Shown here one piece after another: positions 13,409 to 24,563 of a DNA stretch of 64,000 nt. Within the stretch, counting starts at the first letter, position 1. Each line of letters starts with the position of its first letter. Origin of the DNA: Bradysia coprophila (lineage: Eukaryota; Arthropoda; Insecta; Diptera; Sciaridae); contig NW_023503372.1 of the NCBI RefSeq assembly GCF_014529535.1, positions 1,153,772-1,217,771 on the forward strand. The letters are read 5' to 3'. The position numbers were made by a program, and so were the translations under genes. The notes below the pieces were generated by a model. That model saw nothing but the letters and a program-made list of their open reading frames with translations. It made no database searches and had not been told where the DNA came from.

Positions 13409-14807
13409 ACCATTTCATTTACGAAAAACATTTGAAATCAATTCGAATTCAATAATAATACACACACAGAAAACCGAATAGAAATAGAACAACACCAGTC
13501 GCAATACTTTGTTTCTCCACCTTTTTATCTAACTGTCATGGGGCCTTCGGCATTGATTTTGATATTATTATTATTGTTGTACGGTCGTTGAGTTTAGGCT
13601 ATTGATTAGACAGTTTCTTTATTCCGTAGTGATGGGACACAGACAAAGCTCGAATGCAATGTCGCTCATCCACACAATCCCCCGTTTATAGAAATAAATT
13701 TTAGATAAGATCACTCTCTCCGTTAGAGCTGCGATGCATGTTTATTTTTGAATTTATTTTCAGTCTCTCTCGTTCTGAACAGATCTTGAAATATATATAG
13801 GACAGTCAAAACTAACCTGGAATTACGATCATTGATATATTGGGCATCCGTCAACAGGGTTAGTGAACAATGGTGTGTGCATGAGAAATTCAAAAGCACT
13901 GTAACTCACATTCAATGTATGTTGTGTGGAAGCTATATGTGGCTTTGGCTGCATCACTTTCCGTTCGAATTTCATGGCGCACCATTATTGTTTGTGGTCA
14001 TTTTACTGATTACTCAATCAGGGTGAAAACATTTCCTAGACGAAGGCGTTAACCGTCATAAACATCGAACCAAACTTCTTGTAAGTGGTGGCTCGTGAAT
14101 GTCTGGTGTGCTTGTGCTTTGTATGTCGGAATGAATATTTTCTATGGATCGAAAGTGGTGAAAAAGTTAAAATGACCATGGACGAGGATTAGAGAAATGT
14201 CCGGACGGCCACAGAGGGTCGAAATGAAAATAATTAATTAAATTGAAATTGGAAAGAGTGTTGGGACAGCGCCATAAAATCTAGAGAATGTAGTGCCCCT
14301 TAAAACCATTAAATTTTTCTACACACAGCCAATTGCATGCGGATTTTGTTACTGCATTCGATGCATGTAACTCCAGGGCTGCCTAAAACCACTGTGGGCA
14401 ATCGCTGGGTCTCGATGGGTCATTAATTTGACTTCTTTAAAAAATTAACATTCGAAGTTCCGATTGCACGTCTGCAATAACGCACTCGATTTCCATGCGA
14501 CATTGACTAGCTTTCGACGATCGGATGGCTTCACGATTAAGATTAGAATGTCGACTTTTCAAATCCATCACAAAATCCCGAAAGGCTTTCGGGTTTCCCT
14601 AAAATAATTAACAATTTCTGCAATCGTGTACGGTTGGACTACTTTGTACAAAGTTTTGTATCGTGTTATACGGACATGATGTTGTTTCCGTGAGGAACTA
14701 ATGTTTTGTCAGTACCACATTGGCAGTGCATTTTTCGAATGAATTATACGCAAATCGTGTACAAATTTTACGCTTTCAAATCGAAATCAAACAAAACATT
14801 TATTAAA
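13409..14807. other. H2B-H1 spacer of repeat copy 2
   Basis: No gene is present. The spacer is nearly identical to 7,885-9,351. The high identity of this non-coding DNA shows recent duplication or gene conversion within the array. Confidence 0.7.
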
Positions 14808-15479
14808 ATGGCCGATACTGCTGTGACCGAAGCTGCTCCCCCAGCCACCTCATCTCCGGCTGCAAAGAAGAGCAAAGCTGCTTCTGCTGCATCGAAAAAA
14901 CCACGAGTGAAACCAACTCATCCGCCAACAGCCGATATGGTTAATGCTGCTATCAAAAGCCTGAAGGAACGTGGTGGTTCATCGTTGCAGGCAATCAAGA
15001 AGTACATCACAGCCAATTACAAGATCGATGCCGAGAAACTATCGCCATTCATCAAGAAATACCTGAAGGGTGCCGTTACCGGTGGCAAATTGATTCAAAC
15101 CAAAGGCAAGGGTGCATCTGGTTCATTCAAACTTTCTGCTACTGTTGCAAAAGCAAAGTCCGAATCGGCACCGAAGAAAGCCGCTGCCAAGCCCAAGAAA
15201 GCTAAAGCAGCAACCGGTGAAAAGAAACCGAAAGCCAAGAAAGCTGCATCTCCAGCTAAGAAGAAGCCTGCAGCCAAAAGTGCTGAAAAGAAGAAGAAAG
15301 CTGCAGCACCAGCTAAAGCAGCAAAGAAGGCTGGCTCCGTGAAGGCACCAAAAGCCCCAAAAGAAAAGTCAACGAAACCGAAAGCTGCCGCTAAAAAGCC
15401 AAAAACACCAAAACCCAAGAAGGCAGCTCCAGCCAAGAAAGCAGCACCAAAGAAGGCAGCTGCACCAAAAAAGAAGTAA
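14808..15479 (+). CDS. H1: histone H1 (intact copy)
   Basis: The 223-residue linker histone starts at the ATG in TTAAAATGGCCGAT. An in-frame upstream extension exists but is not part of H1. The N-terminal segment (about 1-43) is Ala/Pro/Lys-rich. The globular winged-helix domain spans about 44-120 ([20 protein letters not shown] and [11 protein letters not shown] are typical). The Lys/Ala/Pro tail ends AAAPKKK. The protein binds linker DNA and the nucleosome dyad. Its stem-loop follows at 15,544. Confidence 0.96.
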   Translation: MADTAVTEAAPPATSSPAAKKSKAASAASKKPRVKPTHPPTADMVNAAIKSLKERGGSSLQAIKKYITANYKIDAEKLSPFIKKYLKGAVTGGKLIQTKGKGASGSFKLSATVAKAKSESAPKKAAAKPKKAKAATGEKKPKAKKAASPAKKKPAAKSAEKKKKAAAPAKAAKKAGSVKAPKAPKEKSTKPKAAAKKPKTPKPKKAAPAKKAAPKKAAAPKKK

Positions 15480-15543
15480 ATTCCTAAATTCACGGGAATT
15501 TTCGCCAATTATAAATTGCAATGATCCAATTGCATTGAAACAC

Positions 15544-15559
15544 AGCCCTTATTAGGGCT
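15544..15559 (+). terminator. histone stem-loop of the intact H1
   Basis: AGCCCTTATTAGGGCT then ACC, with the same TATT loop as the first copy. Confidence 0.85.
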
Positions 15560-15905
15560 ACCAAATTTCTAACGAAAACGTGCAATCCGTTTCGATTAAT
15601 AATACACAATTTACCTCGTAACTATTATATAACTACCGCCGCACAGAATCTGTCATAAAATAACAATTTTTTGTTGACTCGTTCGTTAACGAAATTGAAA
15701 ATGTTGAGAATCAGGAGGTTCTCGTACAACTAACTCATTATGATGGGCTGATTTCCTGATTTTCGAACACAAAGACCTATTATTACGTAAGCTTGTCATG
15801 CAGTTAATTTAGGACTGTAATCACTGGATGTCTATCGAACATCACATCGGCTACTTTCCTGTTTTTCGAACACAAGGATTATGGTGATAGCATGAAATTT
15901 GAATC

Positions 15906-16146
15906 TTGATATACGCTGAAAATGAACGTAGTCCAGGAAAAGAATTAGACCCAAAACCCAAAATCAAGCGATCTGTTGTTAATATAACTCTTCATATGAA
16001 TAAGATGTACTTTGTATTTTCGGGCAACTGTCCAATTTTCTGAAATGATTCCATTATTCTATTTCTCAATATTAAAAAAAACATTGAAATAAAAGCCTCG
16101 CAGCTCGTTGATTTCCCGCAGCTTCGTAATTTTTTTGATTTTGTAT
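15906..16146. other. array end and transposon target flank
   Basis: Homology with the first unit ends near 15,905. The remaining 240 bp are AT-rich and show no gene. They lead straight into the 5-bp target duplication of the large transposon. Confidence 0.6.
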
Positions 16147-16151
16147 GAATG
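16147..16151. other. left target-site duplication GAATG
   Basis: GAATG directly precedes the CACAGTG terminus. The same GAATG directly follows the opposite terminus at 27,847-27,851. A 5-bp duplication is the Transib hallmark. Confidence 0.9.
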
Positions 16152-16970
16152 CACAGTGGGAGCAATATTTTTTTATCTAGCATCAACTATATATCGAAAA
16201 ATATAATATATGCAAGAAAACTTTGTTCTACGAAGTATTATAGAAACAACAGATAAACATCCTGAGCTTATTGAAAATTCAAGATGGCCGCCATTTAGAC
16301 CGGAAGTGACACCTAACTTCTAAACAAGAAGTCCAATCGATGCCGTTTCTTCTGCAAAGTTATAGCTGATGACTCCAGCAGAAATTTCCTCTAATTTAAA
16401 ATTCAATATGGCCGCCATTTAGACCGGAAGTGACCCTTAACTTCTAAACAAGAAGTCCAATCGATGCCGTTTCTTCTACAAAGTTATAGCTGAGGACTTC
16501 AGCAAAAATTTCCGTAATTGAAAATTCAAGATGGCCGCCATTTAGACCGGAAGTGACCCTTAACTTCTAAACAAGAAGTTCAATCGGTGAGGTCTCTTCG
16601 GCAAAGTTATAACTGAGGACTCCAGCAGAAATTTACTCTAATTGAAAATTCAAAATGGCCGCCATTCAGACCGGAAGTGACCCCTAACTACTAAACGACA
16701 AGCCCAATCGATGTGATTTCTTTAGCAAAGTCGTAGCTGGTAACTTCAGTAAAATTTTGCTATAATTTAAAGTTCAATATGGCAGCCATTTACACCGGAA
16801 GTACCTCCTGACTTCTAAACGACAAGTCCAATCGATGTGATTTCTTCGGCAAAGTCATAGCTGGTAACTTCCAAAAAATTTTGCTATAATTTTAAATTAA
16901 ATAGGGCCGCCATTTATACCGGAAGTAACTCTTAACTTATGTACAATTCCTTCGCCAAAGTAATACTAAA
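16152..16970 (+). repeat. left terminal inverted repeat with about six ~121-bp units
   Basis: After a 115-bp unique end there are units starting near 16,274, 16,398, 16,520, 16,644, 16,766 and 16,888. Each has the core ATGGCCGCCATTTAGACCGGAAGTGAC and then a tail such as CTTCTAAACAAGAAGT..CAATCGATG. The first four match the right end unit for unit, and the innermost two are diverged. Confidence 0.9.
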
Positions 16971-17358
16971 AGCTACAGTCGATAGTTGCTCATAACTTCA
17001 CTCAGTTTCGCCTTTTCAACCGCAAAGTCATTTATAGAAATGTATTTCACTGAAAAAAAAAAAACAAACTGCTTATGTCGTTAGCTTTGTTACTAGTCAT
17101 CAGTGCACCTCGACCTAGTAGTACAACTTTAAACTAAATCAAATCTAGCTGCACAGCAAACACACATCAGATAAACTTCATTTTTAATAAAACGTTACCG
17201 TCATCATAAAAGTTAAGTCTGCACTGAACAGTCAGAAATACTTTGTTTTAATCATTTGACGATAAAGTTAACTTGACTACCCACCCAAAATAAAATATTG
17301 AATTCAGTCAAACCCACCACCAAATAAAAAGTTAAAAAAACCATCACCAAAAAATAAT
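16971..17358. other. A-rich stretch between the left repeats and the transposase 3' region
   Basis: No gene is visible. The stretch is rich in A runs and belongs to the interior of the large transposon. Confidence 0.5.
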
Positions 17359-17640
17359 ATTAAAATCAGCTCATCGTCCTTCAGGGTGAAGTAGCAGATT
17401 TCACCTGACAGAAAAATATAAATAAAAAGTGAAGAAAAGAAACTACAAAAAAATAAAATTAAAATCAGTTCATCAGACCACAGGTGAAGTAGCAGATTTC
17501 ACCTGAAAGAAGAATATAAATAAAAAGTGAAGAAAAGAAACTACAAAAAATTAAAATTAAAATCAGTTCATCAGCAAACAGGTACAGGTGAAGTAGCAGT
17601 TTTCACCTGAAAGAAAAAAAAAATTAATAAAAAATTCACG
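17359..17640. repeat. three ~98-bp tandem repeats, each with a hairpin, at the transposase 3' end
   Basis: The unit TTAAAATCAG(C/T)TCATC..GGTGAAGTAGCAG.TTTCACCTG..AAAGTGAAGAAAAGAAACTAC occurs three times (starts near 17,359, 17,458 and 17,556). Each contains AGGTGAA-GTAGCAGA-TTTCACCT, a 7-8-bp perfect stem. The array lies directly downstream of the transposase stop, probably in its 3' UTR or as an internal end signal. Confidence 0.75.
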
Positions 17641-17649
17641 AAAAAGCAA

Positions 17650-20600
17650 TTAAATAAAATCTTCGCTGTGTTCTTCTTCGATGCCAATGGTCTCCATGAC
17701 CTCGTCGACCTCCATGTCCTCTTCGTATCCCATGCTCTCGTTGTTCTCCATGTTCTCGTAGAATGGGTCCTCCGGTAAATTCAGGTCGTTCAATTCTTGT
17801 GAAAATTCTTCCAAGAAATCTGTTTTCGAAGAATCCAAGTCGATTTCTTCGGGTTCTTGTATGGTAGGGGCCTCGTGCGACATAAGCAGACTTATGACTT
17901 CAGGTGGAAGGTTTTTTCGTGTTCTAAATTTTTGTCTGCTCTTCATTCCATGACTTGCCACGATTGGATCTGACCAGTCTAGGGCTCTGTTGTAGACGTC
18001 CATTAGATTATGACTTCGCGTGTCTTTCCTCGCGTGAAATTGACGATTATGGCGATAAAACTTGTTGCATGATTCTGCTGCATCTTCTGCGAGGACTCCC
18101 ACTGGCAATTCGCTGGCAAGCAATATATCCCGGGAATGGATTAACACTTTGTGGATGGTGGGCGGCATCGGGAACCAACTATAGTGTTCCACGTAAAGTT
18201 CTGCTGTTTGCATACAGAACTCCTGAAACAGTTCTTCGTCAAGCGGAAGTTGACACGAAAGAGCGATGAGGATGACTCTCATCCTCTTTACGAAATTCTT
18301 CTCCTTCAACTGAAGAATATCCGCTAACTTGTCTGGATCAGAGAAAGCGACTCTGCAAACATTCCCGTTGTTTGAGTTTCCGGTGCCTTTTGTTGACGGA
18401 AAGGCCACTCTGATGTTCATTTTTTCCAAAAATGCAGTCTGCAGTTCACGTTTTCGTTGTAGCGCCTTTGCTTTTCGGTCGGTTCCACGTAGTTGCCACT
18501 CGCAGAAGTCTCTCCGATAGGACAGGTGCAGCAGGTGTTCAAAGGCACGTATCCACAAGTGCAACACGCTCATTCCATGCATTAACGAATCTGGTTCGGG
18601 TTTGAAGCGTCTTTCTATGTCTGTCAAATTATTGAACTGCTTCGACGTCGCTTTACAGATCCAGCATCTTAGTGTTGAGGCAGTGTTCGTAATGACAGAC
18701 AAAACCTTGCCATCGATCATGGTCAGGTGCATTTCGTATACAACTGTTACTGTGACACCTGATAATGACGAACAAAAGTATTGATTACAATCATTTGCCA
18801 AATCACTGAACACACATGTTACAATTTACCTGAAATTGTGATTACGAACGGTTGGAGTAAGGCTATCTCTTGTTTAACGGACTCGATTACTTGTTTGGTG
18901 AACTTTTTAGTTTCCTTTGCAAAATTTAGGCGTATCGGTCTACAAAATCTGGCCGATTGTGGTGTTTGGTTTTTCCAAATTACTGTTTTTGAAACATCGA
19001 CTGTTGAAATTTGAAGTGGTGCCATTGTTGTTGCGAACAGGTTTGCATCGCTAGGGCTGCCACTGTTCTCAGCGTTCTGAGTTTGATTGTATTTTTGGTT
19101 ATAGCGGGAATGATCTGATGAGCCATCAGCTCCCCATTTCGCCTGCAGTTTCACGGTGATATTAGATCCTTGCCTTTTCAGCGAAGCTATCACCGGTTCT
19201 TGCAACGACAGTAAGCGACTTGCTGTATGATCCATCAATGCCTGCAAAGGTAAGGCAATGGAGACGTCATCGCTTACCTCCAGGCAGTGTGCAGGCGGAC
19301 GACATTCATTTTTCGCCTCTCTGACGTTGTCGTATGAAGGAAAAATATCTGCGCCCTGTTCCTTCGCTAGCAATCTTGTGGCGATATACTGATGCTTCGA
19401 AAGCCCATTATCCAAAAGATGTGTCAGTGCTTTCAAAGGATTTAGCTTTTCAGGTTTGGCCAATTTATGTTTATCTTCGTTTAGAAGTCTGCAAATTTTC
19501 GTTGCCATTTCTCTGTTCTTAAACAGCAGTCTGAGCACACGCTCCAAGTCGTCTTCGTTCCTATTTTTGGCTGCTTTCGCTGATGCCAGCAGCAACGCTT
19601 CAATCTCATGTTGCCCCGCCAACTCTTCTGCTCGACGATTTTGTTGTCGCTCCCCCAGCTCGTCAAAATCTTTCTTTTCTTGATTTCGGGGTTTGCTTCC
19701 TTCAGTAACTGATGGTGAAAGCTATTAGAAGAGAACGATTCATTTATTACATTTATAATTGTTTGAAGGACTAGATTAGTGTAAAGTTGCTGCACAACGC
19801 ATTATAGAAATGTAGAAGTTGCTTTTTAGACCCGTACAAAGTACTGAGATCTTATGCGTTTACGCATATGTTCGTAACACGTCGAGTTCGACTTTATGAG
19901 TAAGGAAAACCCTACTGCGGTTGTCAAGAGATGCCAAATCAATGAAAAAATGTCCGTCTGTCCGTCCTCTAACTTGTTTTCTCCGCTTGCGTTTGTCAAA
20001 AAAGAAGCTAGGTTCAAGGACAAGTGGTTTTGTGTCGATCCCTCCCGACTCGGGAGTCCCGAGCTGGGCGATGATTTTATGACATTTTTTTTGGTTGAAA
20101 GATGTTAATGACTGTAAAGCGGCAGTACTATTTACGACTCCTAACAAAATGGCTATACTGGATTTTAGTAAAAGTGAAATATCTAGGGAAAATGACACTT
20201 AGAGAGTTTCCGTTAACAGAGAATTAATAGGATATGTGTGTGGGGTGTTTCAGGAATCCCGTATATGGACATCTATATATAAAACTTTATTGAGCTACAT
20301 TAAGGCATATATCTGTTTTGAAATAACAATATTATTTCCGTTTAGTTAAATATAGGTAAATACAGCGATATATATATATATAGATGCTTAAATAGGAATT
20401 TATTAAATTTGACTTCATGCGGGGCTGTCGATGTTGCTTCCTCCAGCAATTTCTTAGTACGTGATAACAAGGAAAGGAGTGGTTAATATAAGGCGTTTTA
20501 AAGGGCTATTATTACCTTTTCAGCACAAACAGAAGAGAATGAAGTGAGAGAGATGAATAGGCTTCTGAAACAAATTGGCGCTAGATTTTGTTTTCATTTC

Positions 20601-21173
20601 ATATTGGTCAAATTCTAATTCATTTATAACAGAAACCAATTATTTATTGTTCGGATAGAATAGAGGTTAGATGTGTAGATGTCATTTGAGTATGTGCGTT
20701 CTTAAAACAAAACTTCTTAAAATAATTCTGAAAATTCTAAAAAAAAAAATAATTTGTGGTCTGATTTATGGTGTTTTTCATAGAAATACTTTGGAAAAAA
20801 TGTACACACAGGATATAAATAAGAATTTTCATAATCCGAATTCCCAATACAAAATTTGTACAAAATGGACAAACTCGCATGAAATGACTACCTTAAGGAT
20901 CGTATTGACCCAACTCTCATTTTCTTGAAAAAACACCTTCGGGTCCGAAAGCTTGGAATGTCGCCATTTCTTTAAAAAGGTGAGGTCCACTGAATTCACA
21001 AGTTTTTCAGTGGATGCGCGACCTCTTTCACTTAGAGGAGGTAGTCTTTCGGTCAGAAATCGCATGCTGTTTTCGATTCTGTTCTTGCGCATAGTGATCA
21101 AACTGTTGTTGTCATCAAAGAAGCATCGAATAACATCACAATACAGGAAATTGGTAATACTGCGTTCGGCCAT
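17650..21173 (-). CDS. Transib / RAG1-like DDE transposase, three-exon model
   Basis: The model joins exon 1 (21,173-20,892), exon 2 (19,721-18,830) and exon 3 (18,758-17,650), giving about 760 aa. The 71-nt second intron is firm: CAG/GTAAAT donor, TTATCAG acceptor, phase 1, and the join restores SGVTVTVVYEMHLTMIDGKV. The 1,170-nt first intron is an inference: AAG/GTAGTC to TTCTAATAG, phase kept. Family features visible are KWGADGSSDHSRYNQKY (first Asp, ~293), the IWKN..FCRPIRL motif, HLTMIDGKV (second Asp, ~407), the zinc pair CWIC (~423-426), HKVLIH (~594-599) and AEDAAESCNKFYRHNRQFHARK (third acid, E616 or E620). All three catalytic acids and the zinc ligands are present and no stop interrupts exons 2 and 3. 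The last ~60 residues are strongly acidic. The family cuts DNA at CAC-type ends, and RAG1 is its domesticated relative. Confidence 0.88.
19722..20891 (-). other. putative first intron of the transposase gene, with inserted repeat-like DNA
   Basis: This 1.17-kb region separates the first and second coding exons in the model. Between about 19,850 and 20,180 it has a GC-richer block with GTCCGTCTGTCCGTCC and a perfect small hairpin CTCGGGAGTCCCGAG at 20,049-20,063, unlike the AT-rich surroundings. I cannot tell whether this is an old insertion or a promoter. Confidence 0.45.
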
Positions 21174-22543
21174 TATTGAAAATTTTCTCACAGGAAAATT
21201 TAAAATGGAAATGGAAATTACACTGGATATTCGAATAAAAATTATTTTCTTCGTGCACTCGATTGCACAATTGTTTTTAGTATTGAAAAATACTTTTTTT
21301 TTAATTTGAATTTTATAGTTAGAAATTAATCACTTCTTATTTGATTTGGTTGGTTTGTTCGTTCGAACTTTTTCAGAAATTTTGAAAAGAGAACGATTTT
21401 TGTGTGTAGGCGACCGATGTCGAACAGCAAACTCAGGGCAGGGTTGAGAAAAACCCAATATCCAATTAAACTGGCAAATTAACTAATTTTATTTAAATTA
21501 ATAAAAGCCTGTTGCATTTACCTATGGGTAGCTATAGCTATGTCTTATTGGGAGCATTTATCCATACACTATTTCGTTTCAAGACACTTAAAATCTTCAA
21601 TAAAATCTTCTCGTAGAGCTCACTACTTCAACAACAACATATTGTATCATATTTCCCTGACCCTGCTTGTGAAAGTATATCGACCAATACGTACATAATA
21701 ATCTCATAGAATTGCAAGAACTAGTTGAATTTAAACTGAAACTGTTGAATGTGAATAATAGAAAATTGTGATTTTTGATCAGAAATTGTTTTCCCTTCAA
21801 GCGTAGGCTTTTCCTAAAGTTCCAAATAATGCTACTCTTTCTGAATTTGAATTTTTTTTCCAATATGAATTCTTTCTATAGCCCATATTGATGGTGCACC
21901 AAGAAAATGGATCGTGTGGTAGTTTCATATAGGAAAGTGCGTTGGTTAGAAAGAGTTGAACATAACAACGCGTTTGGACATTATTCCATTTTTGTTGACG
22001 TTCGTTATCAGATTCTGTAGACGTTCTGGCCAAATTGGTACAGCTAGCTGTTTGTAGTTCGATTTTAAGGAAATGAAACAGTAGAAAAATGGTTGAACAG
22101 AGACTCTGCACACAGCTGTGAAATATGTCGTCTGATGAAATTGTCGATGAAAATTCAACTCAATTTGTCCAAAAAAAGAACCTCCATGTCAGTGCGGTAG
22201 GTAAGTTATCGTGGCCGAAACCGTTTTCAATTTGTTGTTCGACTATTTTATCCCATGTCATCATTTCAGCACCAGTCAGTAGTGCAACAACGCAAACAAA
22301 TGTAAAAGTTCGAAACACTGACTGCACCTGCCAAATTATCTGGTCCGGTGTTTGCAGTGTATGACAGCTGATTATCAACTTTTTCCTATATTTTTTTTGA
22401 AACGTTTATGGGATGGAAATTCTTCTTTGAGTGAAATTCGACCGTAAATTTCGACGGTTACAGTAGACCAAACAAGCCGACACAAGTGGAAGTTTCTTGT
22501 TTATCAATTGAACCAATTCAATTCGGCCAAAGTTCCTACGAGG
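21174..22543. other. transposon interior upstream of the transposase; possible short gene at 22,125
   Basis: The transposase promoter should lie directly right of 21,173. At 22,125 an ATG opens MSSDEIVDENSTQFVQKKN, with a consensus donor (GGTAG/GTAAGT) and a later acceptor (TCATTTCAG) that together keep the frame to a stop near 22,364. The product would be only 50-60 residues and matches nothing I recognise. Evidence is too weak for a firm call. Confidence 0.35.
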
Positions 22544-23442
22544 GATTCTTTTGAAAAACAGCCTACCGAAATCGGGCGTGTTTTCTAGTGGAACTTTTTA
22601 TAGGTATCTAGAAAGGACTTCGACCCTAGAAGCCAAAACCACTCTCAAAAAAATTCTTCGAAGCTTTTATGGCTGGTGAAAGGTGAAAGGTGATCGAAAG
22701 CCGAAAATTTGAACTTTTCTTACCAACATTTCTTCGGGTACACGAGCCGTACATGGTCTTGTGGGATGTCATTAGAAAGGTAATCACATGTACTATTGAG
22801 CCGAATAGAGACTCATTGGTTTTAAAATTAATCCGCACTGAAATATGTGCAGTTGAAGTTTTCAACAGAAAACTTGCACTTTTCTTACCAATATTTCTCT
22901 AGTTACACGAGCCGTGTGGGGTATCATTTGAAAGGTAATTTTATGCGCTTTTGGGCCAAATAGGGTCTATGGGGTTTGGATATGCGACATATGCGATGAA
23001 ATATGGGCACTTAAACATTTCAACTTCTCATATTTCATCGTAGATGCTTTCAAACCCCCATAAGATACACCACCATGTACGGTTCGTGTAACTGGAGAAA
23101 TATTGGTTAGAACAGTGTAAGTCTTCGGTTGAAAACTTCAACTGCACATATTTCAGTGTCGATGAATTTTAAAACCAATGAGTCTCTATTCGGCTCAACA
23201 GTACATGTGATTACCTTTCTAATGACACCCACACGACCATGTATGGCTCGTGTACCCGGAGAAATTTTGGTAAGAAAAGTGCAAGTTTTCGGTTTTTGAT
23301 CACCTTTTACCGGTCACAAAAGCTTCGAAGAATTTTTTTGAAAGTGGTTTTGTGTTCTAGGGTCGAAGTCCTTTCTAGGCACATAGAAAAAAGTCCACTG
23401 GAAAATGCGTCCGATTTCGGTAGGCTGTTTTTCAAAAGAATC
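22544..23442. mobile_element. 0.9-kb foldback (palindromic) element nested in the Transib
   Basis: The two halves are inverted copies of each other. GATTCTTTTGAAAAACAGCC starts the left arm, and its complement ends the right arm at 23,442. The arms meet near 22,990-23,010 around GATGAAATATG. Each arm contains a ~175-bp direct duplication with ACTTTTCTTACCAA, TACACGAGCC and GTCATTAGAAAGGTAAT. There is no long coding frame. It is non-autonomous and later than the host element or co-opted by it. Confidence 0.8.
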
Positions 23443-24121
23443 ACTCTACACAATTATGTAGTTAGATGTTTGCATTCAGTCAATGCCTAAATTTTCTGTG
23501 ATATCTAGGTGAGCTTCAGGGTTATTAAAATACGAGTGGTCGGTGGATGTACACATTTACATGCGAGATAGGATTTGATATTCAAAGACCCTTCTTCTTG
23601 ATATTAAAATGGTCAAGGAAATTACAGCAAATGTTGTGAATTTGGAATAGAATATGTCGTTGTACATGTCCAGGCTCGTTCATAAACTTTTGTTATCAGA
23701 CATTTCAGGAACGCTCACCGACGAAAAATAAGTTTCAAACAAAAACCTATCGTCTACGACCACTAGTACTTCATTTATTTGTCGAAAAAAAATCATAAAT
23801 TCATATATCTATGTACATGATGATGATTCCAGAGAAAACTGAAAACTGTCTTTGCATGAGCAGCACTCTCTTCCTTCAATTACGTGATACCGTTTTAAAA
23901 TAAAGTTGAAACATATCTGAAACAACAAAGAATGATCATGTAATTCAGATATTGAAACCAAACCACTTAAGAGTGAGTGGAGGTGGAGGATTACAGCTGT
24001 TTAAAGTAAAAATGTCATGGTCCAATTAAAAATCTAAGGAAAGGAAGGTGAAGTAAAAGTTATACGTATTCGTCTCGAACGATTAATTAATTTTTTACGA
24101 TTAAAACCCTAAGGCACTTAA
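23443..24121. other. transposon interior without a recognisable gene
   Basis: AT-rich. No open frame or repeat was recognised between the foldback element and the TTAA-flanked MITE. Confidence 0.5.
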
Positions 24122-24449
24122 CAGCGCTCACCCCTTAGCAAATTTTTAGCCCACATTTGTGCGCAAAAATATTCGTTTTTTGATGATTTCTCCGAACCAA
24201 AATCTTTTTTGAAAAATTAAAACCATTAAAGCATTTGCAAAATGTGTAAAATACACATTTTGAAAAGGTTTCTCCAAGTGGGTAAGGTTATGACGAAACA
24301 AACCAAATTTTCCTTTAAAAGTAACATATTTTTGCATGCTTTAATGGTTTTACTTTTTCAAAAAAATATTTTGGTTCAGAGAAATCATCAAAAAACGAAT
24401 ATGTTTGTGCACAAATGTAGGCTAAAAATTTTCCAAGAGGTGAGCGCTC
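24122..24449. mobile_element. 328-bp MITE flanked by TTAA
   Basis: The ends are (C/G)AGCGCTCACC with arms of about 120 bp that match with roughly 10% differences (TTTTTAGCC, ACATTTGTGC, ATATTCGTTTTTTGATGATT, CCATTAAAGCAT). TTAA stands at both sides (24,118-24,121 and 24,450-24,453), the target preference of the piggyBac superfamily. It is non-coding. Confidence 0.75.
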
Positions 24450-24563
24450 TTAACTACCAAACGATGTAAAAGAATTATCAAAATCGATTTCGGTTTACCC
24501 AAATTTAAGAGTTGACAGACACACGGACGCATTTTTTTTGCAGACTCGGCATCTCTGAGGAGC

